Assembly: GCF_007830445.1 (NCBI RefSeq)
Contig: NZ_VLKR01000024.1
Location: forward strand, 31,733 to 95,732
DNA length: 64,000 bases
Source: Sphingobacterium siyangense
GTDB lineage: Bacteria; Bacteroidota; Bacteroidia; Sphingobacteriales; Sphingobacteriaceae
Direction: 5' to 3'
Part shown: positions 35,513-44,881 of the stretch, one piece after another
Layout of the letters: each line of letters starts with the position of its first letter
How positions within the stretch are numbered: the stretch's first letter is position 1
The notes under the pieces: model-generated
What the model was told of the DNA's origin: nothing
Seen by the model: the letters and a program-made list of their open reading frames with translations, nothing else
Databases searched by the model: none
Position numbers and translations under genes: made by a program

Positions 35513-36817
35513 ATGAATGCTTATAATGAGGCAATCGAGTATCTGTATACTCGATTGCCTATGTTTACAAGGGATGGCGCCTCTGCCTTCAAAAAAGACC
35601 TTGACAATACCATCAAACTTTGCGCTGCTTTGGACAACCCACAGCGAAAATTCAAAACATTACATATTGCCGGTACAAACGGAAAGGGATCGACCTCCCA
35701 CATGTTGGCCGCTATTTTGGCCGAGGCAGGATATAAGACAGGTCTCTATACTTCACCACATTTACTGGATTTCAGAGAACGTATTCGTGTCAATGGTCAG
35801 TTATGTGAGAAAGAATTTGTTGTTGATTTTGTCAATACCCATCGCGAGCTTATAGAAGAAGTCAGTCCATCGTTTTTCGAAATTACTGTAGCCATGGCTT
35901 TTGATTATTTCGAGAAGAATAAGGTTGATATCGCTGTCATTGAAGTCGGCCTTGGCGGGCGTTTGGACAGCACCAATATTATTCAGCCTTTGTTGTCGGT
36001 AATTACCAATATCGGTTTTGATCACATGAATCTTCTTGGTAATACACTGGTGGAAATTGCTGCTGAGAAGGCGGGAATTATCAAAAGAAATACACCTGTT
36101 GTTATTTCGGAATATGCTGAAGAGACAGCAGCTGTGTTTTTGGATAAAGCAGCGATCGAGCATGCACCGATCCAATTCGCTTCCGACAAGTATGAGACGA
36201 AAATGCTGGACGTGGACCAAGATTATTTGACGGTACAAGCGAAGGATTCTGCGGGTCATTCAGCAAACTATCAACTGGATTTAAAAGGCTCCTATCAGGT
36301 CAAGAACCTCGCCGGCGTCCTGTTAGCTGTGGATGAATTACGTCAACTGGGCTTTGAGATCAGTGATCAAGATGTGCATCAAGCGCTAAAAAATGTGCAG
36401 GCAACCACAGGAATTCAAGGCCGATGGCAACAATTGTCTAAGGATCCATTTATCATCTGTGATACAGGGCACAATGAGGACGGAATTCATGAAGTACTCA
36501 AAAATCTGGCTACAACAACTTATGATAAATTGCACTTTGTGATAGGCGCCATGCGCGATAAGGATTTATCACATATGTTGCCTTATCTACCCAAAGATGC
36601 AACCTACTATTTCTCTGCTCCAGATATGCCGCGTGCAATGCCAGCAGAAGAGCTGCGGAAAGAAGCTATGGAATTTGGTCTAACGGGACTTGATTATGCA
36701 TCGGTAGGAGCTGCGTTTGATGCAGCAAAAGAAGCGTATCAACAAGGGAACCTTATTTTTGTTGGCGGAAGCAATTTTGTTGTTGCGGAAGTGCTTGCTC
36801 GTTTGACACAGGAATAA
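35513..36817 (+). CDS. folC: Folylpolyglutamate synthase/dihydrofolate synthase
   Basis: 434 residues of the Mur ligase type. P-loop HIAGTNGKGSTSHMLAAIL (about residues 48-66), followed by YTSPHLLDFRERI, and VIEVGLGGRLDSTNI with the Mg-binding region; the C-terminal domain holds ICDTGHNEDGI. It adds glutamate to dihydropteroate/folates. It starts 11 nt after the TonB-like gene, thus on the same transcript, and ends before a strong bidirectional terminator. Confidence 0.95.
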   Translation: MNAYNEAIEYLYTRLPMFTRDGASAFKKDLDNTIKLCAALDNPQRKFKTLHIAGTNGKGSTSHMLAAILAEAGYKTGLYTSPHLLDFRERIRVNGQLCEKEFVVDFVNTHRELIEEVSPSFFEITVAMAFDYFEKNKVDIAVIEVGLGGRLDSTNIIQPLLSVITNIGFDHMNLLGNTLVEIAAEKAGIIKRNTPVVISEYAEETAAVFLDKAAIEHAPIQFASDKYETKMLDVDQDYLTVQAKDSAGHSANYQLDLKGSYQVKNLAGVLLAVDELRQLGFEISDQDVHQALKNVQATTGIQGRWQQLSKDPFIICDTGHNEDGIHEVLKNLATTTYDKLHFVIGAMRDKDLSHMLPYLPKDATYYFSAPDMPRAMPAEELRKEAMEFGLTGLDYASVGAAFDAAKEAYQQGNLIFVGGSNFVVAEVLARLTQE

Positions 36818-36872
36818 GAATACCACCTTTCCTCGCAAATATATCTGCGGGAGGATTATTGAAACCGATCAC

Positions 36873-36909
36873 AAAAAAGGGAGCTGCGTGAAGTGCAGCT
36901 CCCTTTTTT
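36873..36909. terminator. Bidirectional terminator between folC and ansA
   Basis: Perfect stem AAAAAAGGGAGCTGC / GCAGCTCCCTTTTTT with a 7-nt loop. A-run and T-run on each side serve both convergent genes. Confidence 0.92.
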
Positions 36910-36928
36910 GTTATTTTGTGCCTGGTCA

Positions 36929-37948
36929 TTAGTCATTGATCGTCAATTCACCACGGATATCCTTTTCAATCCAATAGGCGACCTCTTTTTGATCTTCTAA
37001 CTCGCCTTGAAGATACATTAATTTGGTTACTGCCGCTTCGAATGTCAGGTCGTAGCCATTGAGCACGCCGATGGATTTAAGTCCTTGTGAAGTCTCATAG
37101 CGACCTAATTCAACAGACCCTACTTTACATTGCGAAATGTTGAGGATATTTTTACCTTGTTCAATTGCTTCCTTCAATAGATCCAGAAACCAAGTGTCTG
37201 TGGTTGTATTGCCCGATCCGAATGTTTCCATAACAATGGAGCGGACATCGGAATCTAGGACTGCTTTTATTGTTTGCGCAGAGATCCCCGGAAATAATTT
37301 CAATACGGCTACCCTGTTGTCCAGTTTGGTATGTAGGATAAATTCTTTATCGATATTATTTAATAAAGCATCTGTATTATATTTGAGGTGAATACCAGCT
37401 TCAACCAATACGGGATAGTTTGGCGATCTAAAGGCCTCAAATTTGGCCGAATTATATTTAAATGAGCGATTGCCACGGAATAATTTATTGTCGAAAAGAA
37501 TGCATACCTCTTGGATAATGGAGATACCATCCTGCTTTGCAGAGGCGATTTCCAATGCTGTCATCATATTTTCCCTTGCGTCTGTTCGGATCTCTCCGAT
37601 AGGCAGCTGAGAGCCAGATAAAATGACCGGTTTTTGGAGTCCTTCCAACATAAAGCTCAGTACTGATGCCGTAAAAGCCATTGTATCGGAACCATGCAGA
37701 ATAACAAAACCGTCGTAATCTGCATAGTTATCCTTAATAATTTGTGCCATTTCAATCCATATCTCTGGCTTCATGTTGGATGAATCGATAATGGGTTCGA
37801 AAGAGTGCACGGTCAGCTTATAGTCTAAGCGACTTAAATCAGGGAGATTACGTTTGATCAATTCAAAGTCGAAAGGAACGAATGTTCCTGTTTCATCTTT
37901 AACCATTCCAATGGTCCCACCTGTGTAGATAATAAAGATATTATGCAT
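36929..37948 (-). CDS. ansA: Type I L-asparaginase
   Basis: 339 residues with no signal peptide, thus the cytoplasmic type I enzyme. Converts asparagine to aspartate and ammonia. IIYTGGTIGMV holds the first catalytic threonine (TGGTIG) and VILHGSDTMAFTASVLSF holds the second active site block (HGSDTM). Conserved QLPIGEIRTDARENM follows. It starts 12 nt after tatD, so they are an operon, and ends at the strong shared terminator. Confidence 0.94.
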   Translation of the reverse strand: MHNIFIIYTGGTIGMVKDETGTFVPFDFELIKRNLPDLSRLDYKLTVHSFEPIIDSSNMKPEIWIEMAQIIKDNYADYDGFVILHGSDTMAFTASVLSFMLEGLQKPVILSGSQLPIGEIRTDARENMMTALEIASAKQDGISIIQEVCILFDNKLFRGNRSFKYNSAKFEAFRSPNYPVLVEAGIHLKYNTDALLNNIDKEFILHTKLDNRVAVLKLFPGISAQTIKAVLDSDVRSIVMETFGSGNTTTDTWFLDLLKEAIEQGKNILNISQCKVGSVELGRYETSQGLKSIGVLNGYDLTFEAAVTKLMYLQGELEDQKEVAYWIEKDIRGELTIND

Positions 37949-37960
37949 TGAGTTTTGAAA

Positions 37961-38728
37961 TTATATACCAAATATACGTTTTGAATTTTCTGTTGTGATT
38001 TCGGCTACCTTTTCGACGGAGATCTGGTGAAGGTCAGCTACTTTTTGTGCGACGTAAACCAAATAGCTACTTTCATTTTCTTTACCGCGAAAGGGGACAG
38101 GAGCCAAATAAGGTGCATCTGTTTCCAGAACAATATGTTTTAAATCGATTTCTTTGACCACCTGATCTAAGCCCGCTTTTTTAAAGGTAACGACTCCGCC
38201 AATACCAAGAGCGAAACCTAAATCGATAGCTTGGTGGGCTTGCTCCAGGGAACCGGTAAAGCAGTGCAGAACGCCAAATAATTTGTCGTCGTGAAGTTCT
38301 TCCAATAATTCGAACAGTTCAGTGAAGGCTTCACGGCAGTGGATATCGATCGGTAAATTTAATTCCTTAGCCCATTGAACCTGAGTTCGAAAGGCGTCTT
38401 TTTGAATTTCAAGCGTGCTTTTATCCCAATAAAGATCCAGCCCGATCTCACCTATGGCATGGACTTTGTGTGTTTCCAAGCTCTTTCGGATGGTTTCTAA
38501 CTCTTCCACATAGTTTTCCTTTACATCGCAGGGATGTAATCCAAGCATGGGAAAACAATGTTCTGGATAAGCTGCTACGGTATCAAATACAGGTTTTATG
38601 GAAGCGCTATTCACATTCGGCAAAAAAAGGCGTTGTATGCCATTATCGAAGCAACGTTGTAGATGTTCTTGCAGTTTTTCGGTTCCTGCATGGTAATAAA
38701 TGTGTGTATGTGTATCTGTAAGCAACAT
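37961..38728 (-). CDS. TatD-family metal-dependent deoxyribonuclease
   Basis: 255 residues. TDTHTHIYYH gives the HxH metal ligands; GEIGLDLYWDKS holds the bridging glutamate; IDIHCREAF and LHCFTGSLEQA give later histidines; VLETDAPYLAP gives the last aspartate. All TIM-barrel TatD/YcfH motifs are present. 3'-5' exonuclease/phosphoesterase role in DNA repair or debris turnover. First gene of a two-gene unit with ansA. Confidence 0.93.
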   Translation of the reverse strand: MLLTDTHTHIYYHAGTEKLQEHLQRCFDNGIQRLFLPNVNSASIKPVFDTVAAYPEHCFPMLGLHPCDVKENYVEELETIRKSLETHKVHAIGEIGLDLYWDKSTLEIQKDAFRTQVQWAKELNLPIDIHCREAFTELFELLEELHDDKLFGVLHCFTGSLEQAHQAIDLGFALGIGGVVTFKKAGLDQVVKEIDLKHIVLETDAPYLAPVPFRGKENESSYLVYVAQKVADLHQISVEKVAEITTENSKRIFGI

Positions 38729-39081
38729 AGTTTTCTGCGTGGAAGCAGCGGGTTAGGGTAAAAACTTGTTTTTATTATTATCGAATAAAGTGGTAGACTT
38801 AATTACCAAAATTTCAATTCGCTCTCCAAAGATAACTTATTAATTAGCAAAAATGAAAATTAATACAGGATTCCTTCTACAGAAACGAATTCCTTTTTTT
38901 GTATCTTGGAAAAGCTAACAGGTGGAGGTCAGTCCTTCATGTCATGGAGACATTAGCAAAGATTGTTATTGGCCGTTGAAAAGATACGTTTAATTAAAAA
39001 GAGTCAGAAGTCAAACATACCGTACGATTTACTGTTAAACAGATAAAAGAGGCGGTTGTTGTCCTATTTTTATAAGAATAA
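38729..39081. other. Divergent intergenic region, no feature seen
   Basis: 353 bp between tatD (-) and the TolC-like gene (+). AT-rich. I found no exact promoter pair, no gene and no strong hairpin. Confidence 0.5.
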
Positions 39082-40485
39082 ATGAATCATATGATGAATA
39101 AGAGGTTATGCCTGGGTTTATTGACTTTGGCGTCGGTTATGTTTTTAAACAAACTACATGCGCAATCATTGATTGACCCTTCGGTAAAAGATATTATTCA
39201 AAAAGCCTTTCAGACAAATAAAGAATTGAAATTGAAGGCTTACGAAGTCGATAAAGCACGTCTGGAAGCCGATGGAGTAAAAGCAAACCGGCTGCCGCAT
39301 GTCTCGGCACTCGGGCTATATGGTTATGTACATAGCAATGGGAGTATTGATATTCCTACGGTTAATATCCCTTTATTGAACCTCGGCTTGTTTGAAGGAG
39401 CAACAGGATTTAGTATGCATGGGCAAGCGGCCTATGCGGGGGTGTCTGTAAAGCAGATTATCTTTTCGGGATTACAGATTCCGAATGGAATAAAAGCATT
39501 GCAGGAGAAAGCTGTAGCTCAACAATATTTAGAATCGGCCGGTCGAGAAACACTTTCAAAGGATATTATTGCTTCTTTTGATCAGCTGATGTTGTTGGAT
39601 GAGGTGGATAAATTGATTGTCGATTCTGAAAAGCGATTAAAGAAAGAACAGGAAAAGGTGAATAAAGCGATTCAAAATGGCCTTGCAATACCTTATGATA
39701 GAGATAAATTGAAATTGGCCTTGCTGGAGCTGGAAGAGAAAAAGGTAGAGGTTTCTGGCAATCGGGATTTGTTGTGTCAAAAGATCGAACAAGAAACAGG
39801 GGTATCTTTTCAGGAGGTCGGTGGAATTCATTATGGACTTAAACCTATATTTTTGTCGGATCTTCCACGTGATGTCGAACAAAGATCCGAATTGAAAGCA
39901 CTAGATGCTTCCTCAAAAGCGTATGAGTACCTGTATAAAAAAGAAAAGGGGGGAGCTCTTCCTGCTGTCTTTGCCTTTGGATCCGCAAACTATCTGAATG
40001 TATTCAACTCCAAACTCACGGTGAAAGACCAACCGCTATTTGGTACGGTCAACTTACCGCTTAATTCTATCAAGGGGAGTCCCAATCTAATGGTTGGCGT
40101 AGGGGTTAAATGGGATCTCTATACTGGCGGGGAACATCACAATAAGATAAAGCAAGTTAAACTCGATCAAAATATCAATACGACCAAAAGGGAAGATACA
40201 CAGGAAAAATTAAATTTATTACTCAGCAAAAATACCGTTACCTACACGACTGGCAATCAAAAGTTGAAAGTGGGGGAACAGCAGTTGAAAGTTGCCGAAA
40301 ATAATCTTTCTATGGCTGTTAAACAATATCAAGCTGGCTTAATAGATGTTACGGAGTTATTGGCTGCTGAAAACGATTGGTACAAAGTTAATTTGGGTTA
40401 TTTTAACAATGTTTTGCAGCAACGTACAGCTGCAGTTGAATTACTACATACATCAGGAAAATTATTACAAACTATACATGAGTAA
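39082..40485 (+). CDS. TolC-family outer membrane efflux protein
   Basis: 467 residues. Signal peptide of about 27 residues (LGLLTLASVMFLNKLHAQ). Two long helical coiled parts with the TolC hallmark of repeated ELK/LEV heptads and a late NLSMAVKQYQAGLIDVTELLAAEND, which is the usual OEP repeat end. It forms the trimeric exit channel. First of three co-transcribed exporter genes; its stop overlaps or touches the HlyD gene start. Cargo unknown. Confidence 0.9.
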   Translation: MNHMMNKRLCLGLLTLASVMFLNKLHAQSLIDPSVKDIIQKAFQTNKELKLKAYEVDKARLEADGVKANRLPHVSALGLYGYVHSNGSIDIPTVNIPLLNLGLFEGATGFSMHGQAAYAGVSVKQIIFSGLQIPNGIKALQEKAVAQQYLESAGRETLSKDIIASFDQLMLLDEVDKLIVDSEKRLKKEQEKVNKAIQNGLAIPYDRDKLKLALLELEEKKVEVSGNRDLLCQKIEQETGVSFQEVGGIHYGLKPIFLSDLPRDVEQRSELKALDASSKAYEYLYKKEKGGALPAVFAFGSANYLNVFNSKLTVKDQPLFGTVNLPLNSIKGSPNLMVGVGVKWDLYTGGEHHNKIKQVKLDQNINTTKREDTQEKLNLLLSKNTVTYTTGNQKLKVGEQQLKVAENNLSMAVKQYQAGLIDVTELLAAENDWYKVNLGYFNNVLQQRTAAVELLHTSGKLLQTIHE

Positions 40486-40486
40486 C

Positions 40487-41443
40487 ATGAAGAATTTATA
40501 TGGGATATTATCTCTGTCTATTTTTGTTTCTTGTACAAATCAAGTGAAAGAGAAGCCTATTGAAGGCAAGGTGGAGCGAGAGCAAGTGACGGTTGTGACA
40601 AAGGTTCCGGGGAAAATTGCGAAGCTTCTGGTTGAAGAGGGTGACTTTGTGCATGCGGGTGATACCTTGGCTATTTTGAGTATTCCCGAGGTAGATGCGA
40701 AAGAAGAGCAGGCAAAGGGAGCGCTGCAGTCTGCTGATGCACAATATAACATGACAGTCAAAGGTGCTACGAAAGGTCAACTCGTGCAATTGCAGGCGAA
40801 GGTAGATGGACTTAAGGAACAATATGAATTTGCGAAAAAATCAATAGGTAGGCTGGATGCCCTTTTGCAGGATAGCCTGATTCCGCAGCAAAAGTACGAC
40901 GAGACCTACGCTAAATTTCAGGGGGCTAAAAATCAGTATCTTGCAGCACAGGCTGAATTAGCTGAAGCAAAGGGTGGGGCTAGACAAGAACAGCAGATTA
41001 TGGCTTTGGGGCAAAAGGAACGTGCACTGGGAGCGGTATCTGAAGTCAATGTTGCTGCACAGGAGAAATATGTCATTGCTCCACAGGACATGAGTGTGGA
41101 AACGATTAATCTGAAAGTCGGTGAATTGGCGATGGCAGGTTATCCGATTATCAATGGTTTCCTTGATCGATCGACCTATTTTAGATTTACATTGCCCGAA
41201 AATAAAATGGGAAAACTTCAAAAAGGAGAGGCTGTTGAGGTTGAAATTCCTTATTTGAATCACAAAAAGGTTAAAGCAAAGGTGATTAGTATCAAAGCCT
41301 TAAATTCGTACGCAAGCATTGCCTCAGCTTATCCTGATTTCGATCCGCAACAGGCTGTGTTTGAATTGAAAATTGTTCCTGAAGATGTTGCCGGTAGCAA
41401 AGATTTGTTAACAAAAACGCTTGTGGTTCTCCATGCGAATTAA
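40487..41443 (+). CDS. HlyD/EmrA-family membrane fusion lipoprotein
   Basis: About 318 residues. I choose the ATG at 40487, one nt after the TolC stop, since MKNLYGILSLSIFVSC is a lipoprotein signal with lipobox ending at Cys16; an ATG at 40478 (three residues longer) is also possible, and any start further upstream would run through the TolC gene. The biotinyl-lipoyl-like part TKVPGKIAKLLVEEGDFVHAGDTLAIL is clear, then a coiled-coil hairpin and a second half-motif DMSVETINLKVGELAMAGYPI. It bridges inner membrane permease and TolC. Confidence 0.88.
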   Translation: MKNLYGILSLSIFVSCTNQVKEKPIEGKVEREQVTVVTKVPGKIAKLLVEEGDFVHAGDTLAILSIPEVDAKEEQAKGALQSADAQYNMTVKGATKGQLVQLQAKVDGLKEQYEFAKKSIGRLDALLQDSLIPQQKYDETYAKFQGAKNQYLAAQAELAEAKGGARQEQQIMALGQKERALGAVSEVNVAAQEKYVIAPQDMSVETINLKVGELAMAGYPIINGFLDRSTYFRFTLPENKMGKLQKGEAVEVEIPYLNHKKVKAKVISIKALNSYASIASAYPDFDPQQAVFELKIVPEDVAGSKDLLTKTLVVLHAN

Positions 41444-41454
41444 AGAGCTTGACT

Positions 41455-42627
41455 GTGAAAAAATTTTTAGAATTGATCCAACGGGAGTTTAAGCTCTTCT
41501 TCAATAATAAAGTGCTATTGATGCTTTTTCTGGGTGCACCTGTATTGTATGGTGTCTTGGTGGGGCATGTTTATCAACAAGGTAAGGTAACTCAGATGCC
41601 GATCATTGTAGTTGATGAGGATAATAGCCCCTTAAGCAGTTCATTTATTGATATGCTTTCGGATAATGAGAGTATTGAAGTTGCCCGTGTATTACCGTCC
41701 TTATTTGATTCAAAAGATATTGCGATGCAATATGAGGCAACAACGATTGTACATATTCCCAAGGGTTTTGCATCCGGAGTACAACAGGGGCGTTTGCCCG
41801 AAATGACTGTTTTTGTAGATGGTGCCAATACATTGACCTCAAATACTGCCATGATGGCTGTCAATGTGTGTGCCTCGACGTTGAAAGCAGGCATACAGAT
41901 TCAGGCACAAATGAAACGTGGTGTTCCCGCAAAGATCGCTGCACAGCAGTACGAACCATTTAAGACAACTTTTGTTAAGCAGAATATTCGAAGTGGAAAT
42001 TACCTGTATTTTATGCTACCGGGAGTGCTAATTACTGTGCTGCAGCAGGTCTTGCTCTTAGGCTTGGCTTTGTCTTTTTCCTCAGAATTTGAAGGCAATA
42101 CATTTCCGGAACTTGTACGTAAAATAGGTAATCCTATCGGACTTATTCTTGTTAAGATATTACCATATGTTTTGATGTCTGTCGGTATTCTGGTTTTGTA
42201 TTGGGGTTTTGGCCAATATTACCGTATGCCTTTACAAGCCGAATTTGGTCGCTTTGTGCTGTGTACTTTCGTCTTTTTGCTAGCCGTATGTTTTATAGGT
42301 GTACTCGTCAGTATTCTACTGCCTTCACAGTTGAAATCGACAGAAGTACTTATGGTAATTGCGACGCCAGCATTTATCTTGAGTGGCTTTACCTGGCCTT
42401 CGAGTCTAATGCCAGGCTGGGTGCAGGCAATTGCAAATGTAATTCCATCGACGCATTATCTACGAATTTTTAGGTTAATGTTTATTCAGCATGCTGAAAA
42501 TTACCATACCGATAAGGCGCTGATCGCATTGACCATCATCATGATCATCAGTTTTATATTGGCGGTAATAATACTATGGCTGAAAATACGGAAGATCAAA
42601 AAAGAAGATAAGAAGATTAGCGTATAG
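41455..42627 (+). CDS. ABC-2 type transporter permease
   Basis: 390 residues from a GTG start (41455), which has an AAAGAG ribosome-binding-like stretch at 41442-41447; a TTG at 41449 is the alternative. One N-terminal helix, a large periplasmic domain (about 40-170), then five helices in the C-terminal half (ABC2_membrane_3 / YhhJ-YbhR type), with LSGFTWPSSLMPGWVQAIANVIPSTHYLRIFRL as typical block. It needs an ATPase, yet none is encoded beside it. Follows the HlyD gene by 11 nt. Exports an unknown hydrophobic compound together with TolC and HlyD proteins. Confidence 0.87.
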   Translation: MKKFLELIQREFKLFFNNKVLLMLFLGAPVLYGVLVGHVYQQGKVTQMPIIVVDEDNSPLSSSFIDMLSDNESIEVARVLPSLFDSKDIAMQYEATTIVHIPKGFASGVQQGRLPEMTVFVDGANTLTSNTAMMAVNVCASTLKAGIQIQAQMKRGVPAKIAAQQYEPFKTTFVKQNIRSGNYLYFMLPGVLITVLQQVLLLGLALSFSSEFEGNTFPELVRKIGNPIGLILVKILPYVLMSVGILVLYWGFGQYYRMPLQAEFGRFVLCTFVFLLAVCFIGVLVSILLPSQLKSTEVLMVIATPAFILSGFTWPSSLMPGWVQAIANVIPSTHYLRIFRLMFIQHAENYHTDKALIALTIIMIISFILAVIILWLKIRKIKKEDKKISV

Positions 42628-42647
42628 TGAATAAAAATACGAACAAT

Positions 42648-42683
42648 AAAAAAGCGGTTTCATCGAGATGAAACCGCTTTTTT
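42648..42683. terminator. Bidirectional terminator between exporter operon and FKBP gene
   Basis: Perfect 16-bp stem AAAAAAGCGGTTTCAT / ATGAAACCGCTTTTTT with a CGAG loop. Confidence 0.93.
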
Positions 42684-42706
42684 GTTAACTGAAATTTACA
42701 GTCGAA

Positions 42707-43729
42707 TTATTTTTTTGCTGCAGGAGCTTTAGTTGCAGGAGCTGTTGCCGCTGGAGCCGTAGTTCCAGTAGGCGCTACCATGCCTGGAGTTGTTGCTGTA
42801 GGAGCAGGAACTTTTCCAGGTTTGATATCCAATACTTCTACTTCAAATACTAAAGGAGCATATGGAGGGATAACACCTGAAGGGCGATCGCCATAAGCCA
42901 AAGATGAAGGAATGACTAAAGTTGCTTTTGTACCTTTGTTAAACAATTGAAATGCTTCAGTCCATCCAGGGATTACACCATCAACACCTAATTGGAATTT
43001 TAATGCTTCATAAGGACGTTGAGGGTTGAAAATTTTCTCTTTTTTAGCTACATCTGGAAGGTTTGTATCAAATACTTTTCCTGTAGTTAATGATCCTACA
43101 TAGTTCACGTGAATAGAATCACCTACTTTCGCATTTGTACCTGTTCCAGGTTTAGTAATTACATATTGAAGACCTGAAGCTGTTTTAGTTGTTTTCAAGC
43201 TTTTATCCTTGATGTATTTTTCAAGTTTAGCTGGTTCAGCTGCCTTGTGTTTGTTCAATTCTTCTTCAAAATATTTTTGAACTTGTTCACCCAATTGTTG
43301 GTCTGTTAACTTTCCTTTTTTGAAGTGTTTTTTGACTTTGATCGAATAAACAATGAATTTATCTGCAAACTCTGGTTTTGGTTGATGTGTTTTAGCAGCC
43401 ATAGAATCCAAATTGATTTTGAATACTAAGCTATCACCTTCACCTACATATTTGAATAAACCAGTAGGGTCACCTGGATTTTTTGCGATGATACTATCTG
43501 GATATAATTGAACGATTTGAGGGACTCCCATGTCATACGTACTTTGCATTGTAGAATCTCTGTCCGTTTTCACAACCATGTCAAGTGCTAATAAATCGCC
43601 TGATACTGCTTTTTCTTTAGCATTATCATCTACGATTTTATACTCAAGACCACCTTCAGCCTTTTTGAATTTTTGGCATGACGTCATCAAAAGACCGGCA
43701 GCCGCGAAAAATAGAATTGCTTTCTTCAT
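42707..43729 (-). CDS. FKBP-type peptidyl-prolyl isomerase lipoprotein
   Basis: 340 residues. Lipoprotein signal with lipobox LLMTSC (Cys18). Residues about 35-165 are an N-terminal helical/dimerization domain, followed by an FKBP domain (about 195-305): VGDSIHVNYVGSLTTGKVFD, then VIPGWTEAFQLFNKGTKATLVIPSSLAYGD, VFEVEVLDIKPG. A C-terminal Ala/Pro/Thr-rich tail of about 35 residues is unusual for the family and probably disordered. Periplasmic folding catalyst. Starts 23 nt after the DHH phosphoesterase gene. Confidence 0.93.
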   Translation of the reverse strand: MKKAILFFAAAGLLMTSCQKFKKAEGGLEYKIVDDNAKEKAVSGDLLALDMVVKTDRDSTMQSTYDMGVPQIVQLYPDSIIAKNPGDPTGLFKYVGEGDSLVFKINLDSMAAKTHQPKPEFADKFIVYSIKVKKHFKKGKLTDQQLGEQVQKYFEEELNKHKAAEPAKLEKYIKDKSLKTTKTASGLQYVITKPGTGTNAKVGDSIHVNYVGSLTTGKVFDTNLPDVAKKEKIFNPQRPYEALKFQLGVDGVIPGWTEAFQLFNKGTKATLVIPSSLAYGDRPSGVIPPYAPLVFEVEVLDIKPGKVPAPTATTPGMVAPTGTTAPAATAPATKAPAAKK

Positions 43730-43752
43730 TTTCTAATGTATGTTACGATATC

Positions 43753-44769
43753 TTATTTTGTTAATATTTCTTTATAATTTGGTAAAACCGATTTGAATTT
43801 TGCAATCACTGCTTCGAGGCTTTCTTTCGAATTACCTCCTGAAGCGTTGAGATGCCCCCCTCCATTGAAATACAATTTACAGATCTCATTGCAAGGAACT
43901 TCTCCAATCGAACGCAAAGATAGTTTAATTTGTTCATTTCTGTCAATAATTAAAGCAGCCAATCGAATTCCTTTTATAGAAAGGGCATAATTGACTAATC
44001 CTTCGGTATCACCGGTGATCACTTCAAACTGAGTGAGATCCGCTTTGGTTACATGGATAATGGCGGTGTTATATTCATGGATAACCTCTAGACGATTCAA
44101 TAGACAGAACCCTAAGAATTTCAGGCGGCTTTCTGACGAGCTATTGTAAATCTCTTCGTGGATAGCCCAGTTTTGTGCGCCGCAATCAATGAGTGATGCA
44201 ATGATGCGGTGAATTTCAGCAGTGGTAGAACGGAAGCGGAAAGAGCCCGTATCGGTCATAATACCGGTATATAGGCATGTCGCCATGTCAGCACTGATAT
44301 GATCTGGATCTTGCATCTCATGGACTAAGAACCGATAGATCAATTGTGCCGTCGCTGCAGCAGATGGATCCCAAAATGCGTAGTCTTCAAACCCTTCCGG
44401 ATCTAAATGGTGATCAATCATGCATTTAATTCCTTTCGCTTGACGAATAGGTTCACCCATTTCGTGAATCCGGGCAAGGCCATTAAAATCTAAGCAGAAA
44501 ATTAATTCAGCTGCGTCAATCTGTTGATTGTGCAGGTCAATATCCTGCGTATAAATTTGTACATTTTCTAAGCCAGGTAACCAATCCAAAAAGGCAGGAA
44601 AGTCTGACGGTACAATGAGATTTACGTGGTGTCCTTTCGTGGTCAACCAAAAATATAATCCTAAAGATGAACCCAATGCGTCCCCATCTGGTTTGTAGTG
44701 CGTTGTAATTACAATACGTTTTGGTTCAGCTAATAATTCTTTTAATTCTTCCGATTTCAGCATAGTCAT
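43753..44769 (-). CDS. DHH-family phosphoesterase, NrnA-like
   Basis: 338 residues. THYKPDGDALGSSLGLYF holds the DxD of motif I, MIDHHLDPEGF is the DHH motif, and FNGGGHLNASGG is the DHHA1 GGGH motif. This set fits NrnA, which removes nucleotides from nanoRNA or pAp in the cytoplasm. Two starts, Met1 and Met3, are both possible. Forms an operon with the downstream FKBP gene. Promoter at 44780-44812. Confidence 0.92.
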   Translation of the reverse strand: MTMLKSEELKELLAEPKRIVITTHYKPDGDALGSSLGLYFWLTTKGHHVNLIVPSDFPAFLDWLPGLENVQIYTQDIDLHNQQIDAAELIFCLDFNGLARIHEMGEPIRQAKGIKCMIDHHLDPEGFEDYAFWDPSAAATAQLIYRFLVHEMQDPDHISADMATCLYTGIMTDTGSFRFRSTTAEIHRIIASLIDCGAQNWAIHEEIYNSSSESRLKFLGFCLLNRLEVIHEYNTAIIHVTKADLTQFEVITGDTEGLVNYALSIKGIRLAALIIDRNEQIKLSLRSIGEVPCNEICKLYFNGGGHLNASGGNSKESLEAVIAKFKSVLPNYKEILTK

Positions 44770-44779
44770 ATTAAGTCTG

Positions 44780-44812
44780 CAAACCTACTATAAAAAAATT
44801 AGATTAGACAAA
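44780..44812 (-). promoter_or_regulatory. Promoter of the nrnA-like/FKBP operon
   Basis: On the minus strand TTTG (44809-44812), 21 nt, TAGGTTTG (44780-44787), a full match to TTTG/TAnnTTTG with slightly long spacing. Start of transcription would be about 5-6 nt from the first ATG. Confidence 0.65.
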
Positions 44813-44881
44813 TTTTTTATAAAGATCTTTTAGCATCTTATAGCGTTTGGTGTTGATTTTAAAAAATTGATTTTCAGGTTT

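Noticed and set aside
40346..40486. Longer N-terminus of the HlyD-family protein from 40346
   Set aside because: It would overlap the TolC gene by 140 nt, and the lipoprotein signal starts at 40487 (or 40478).
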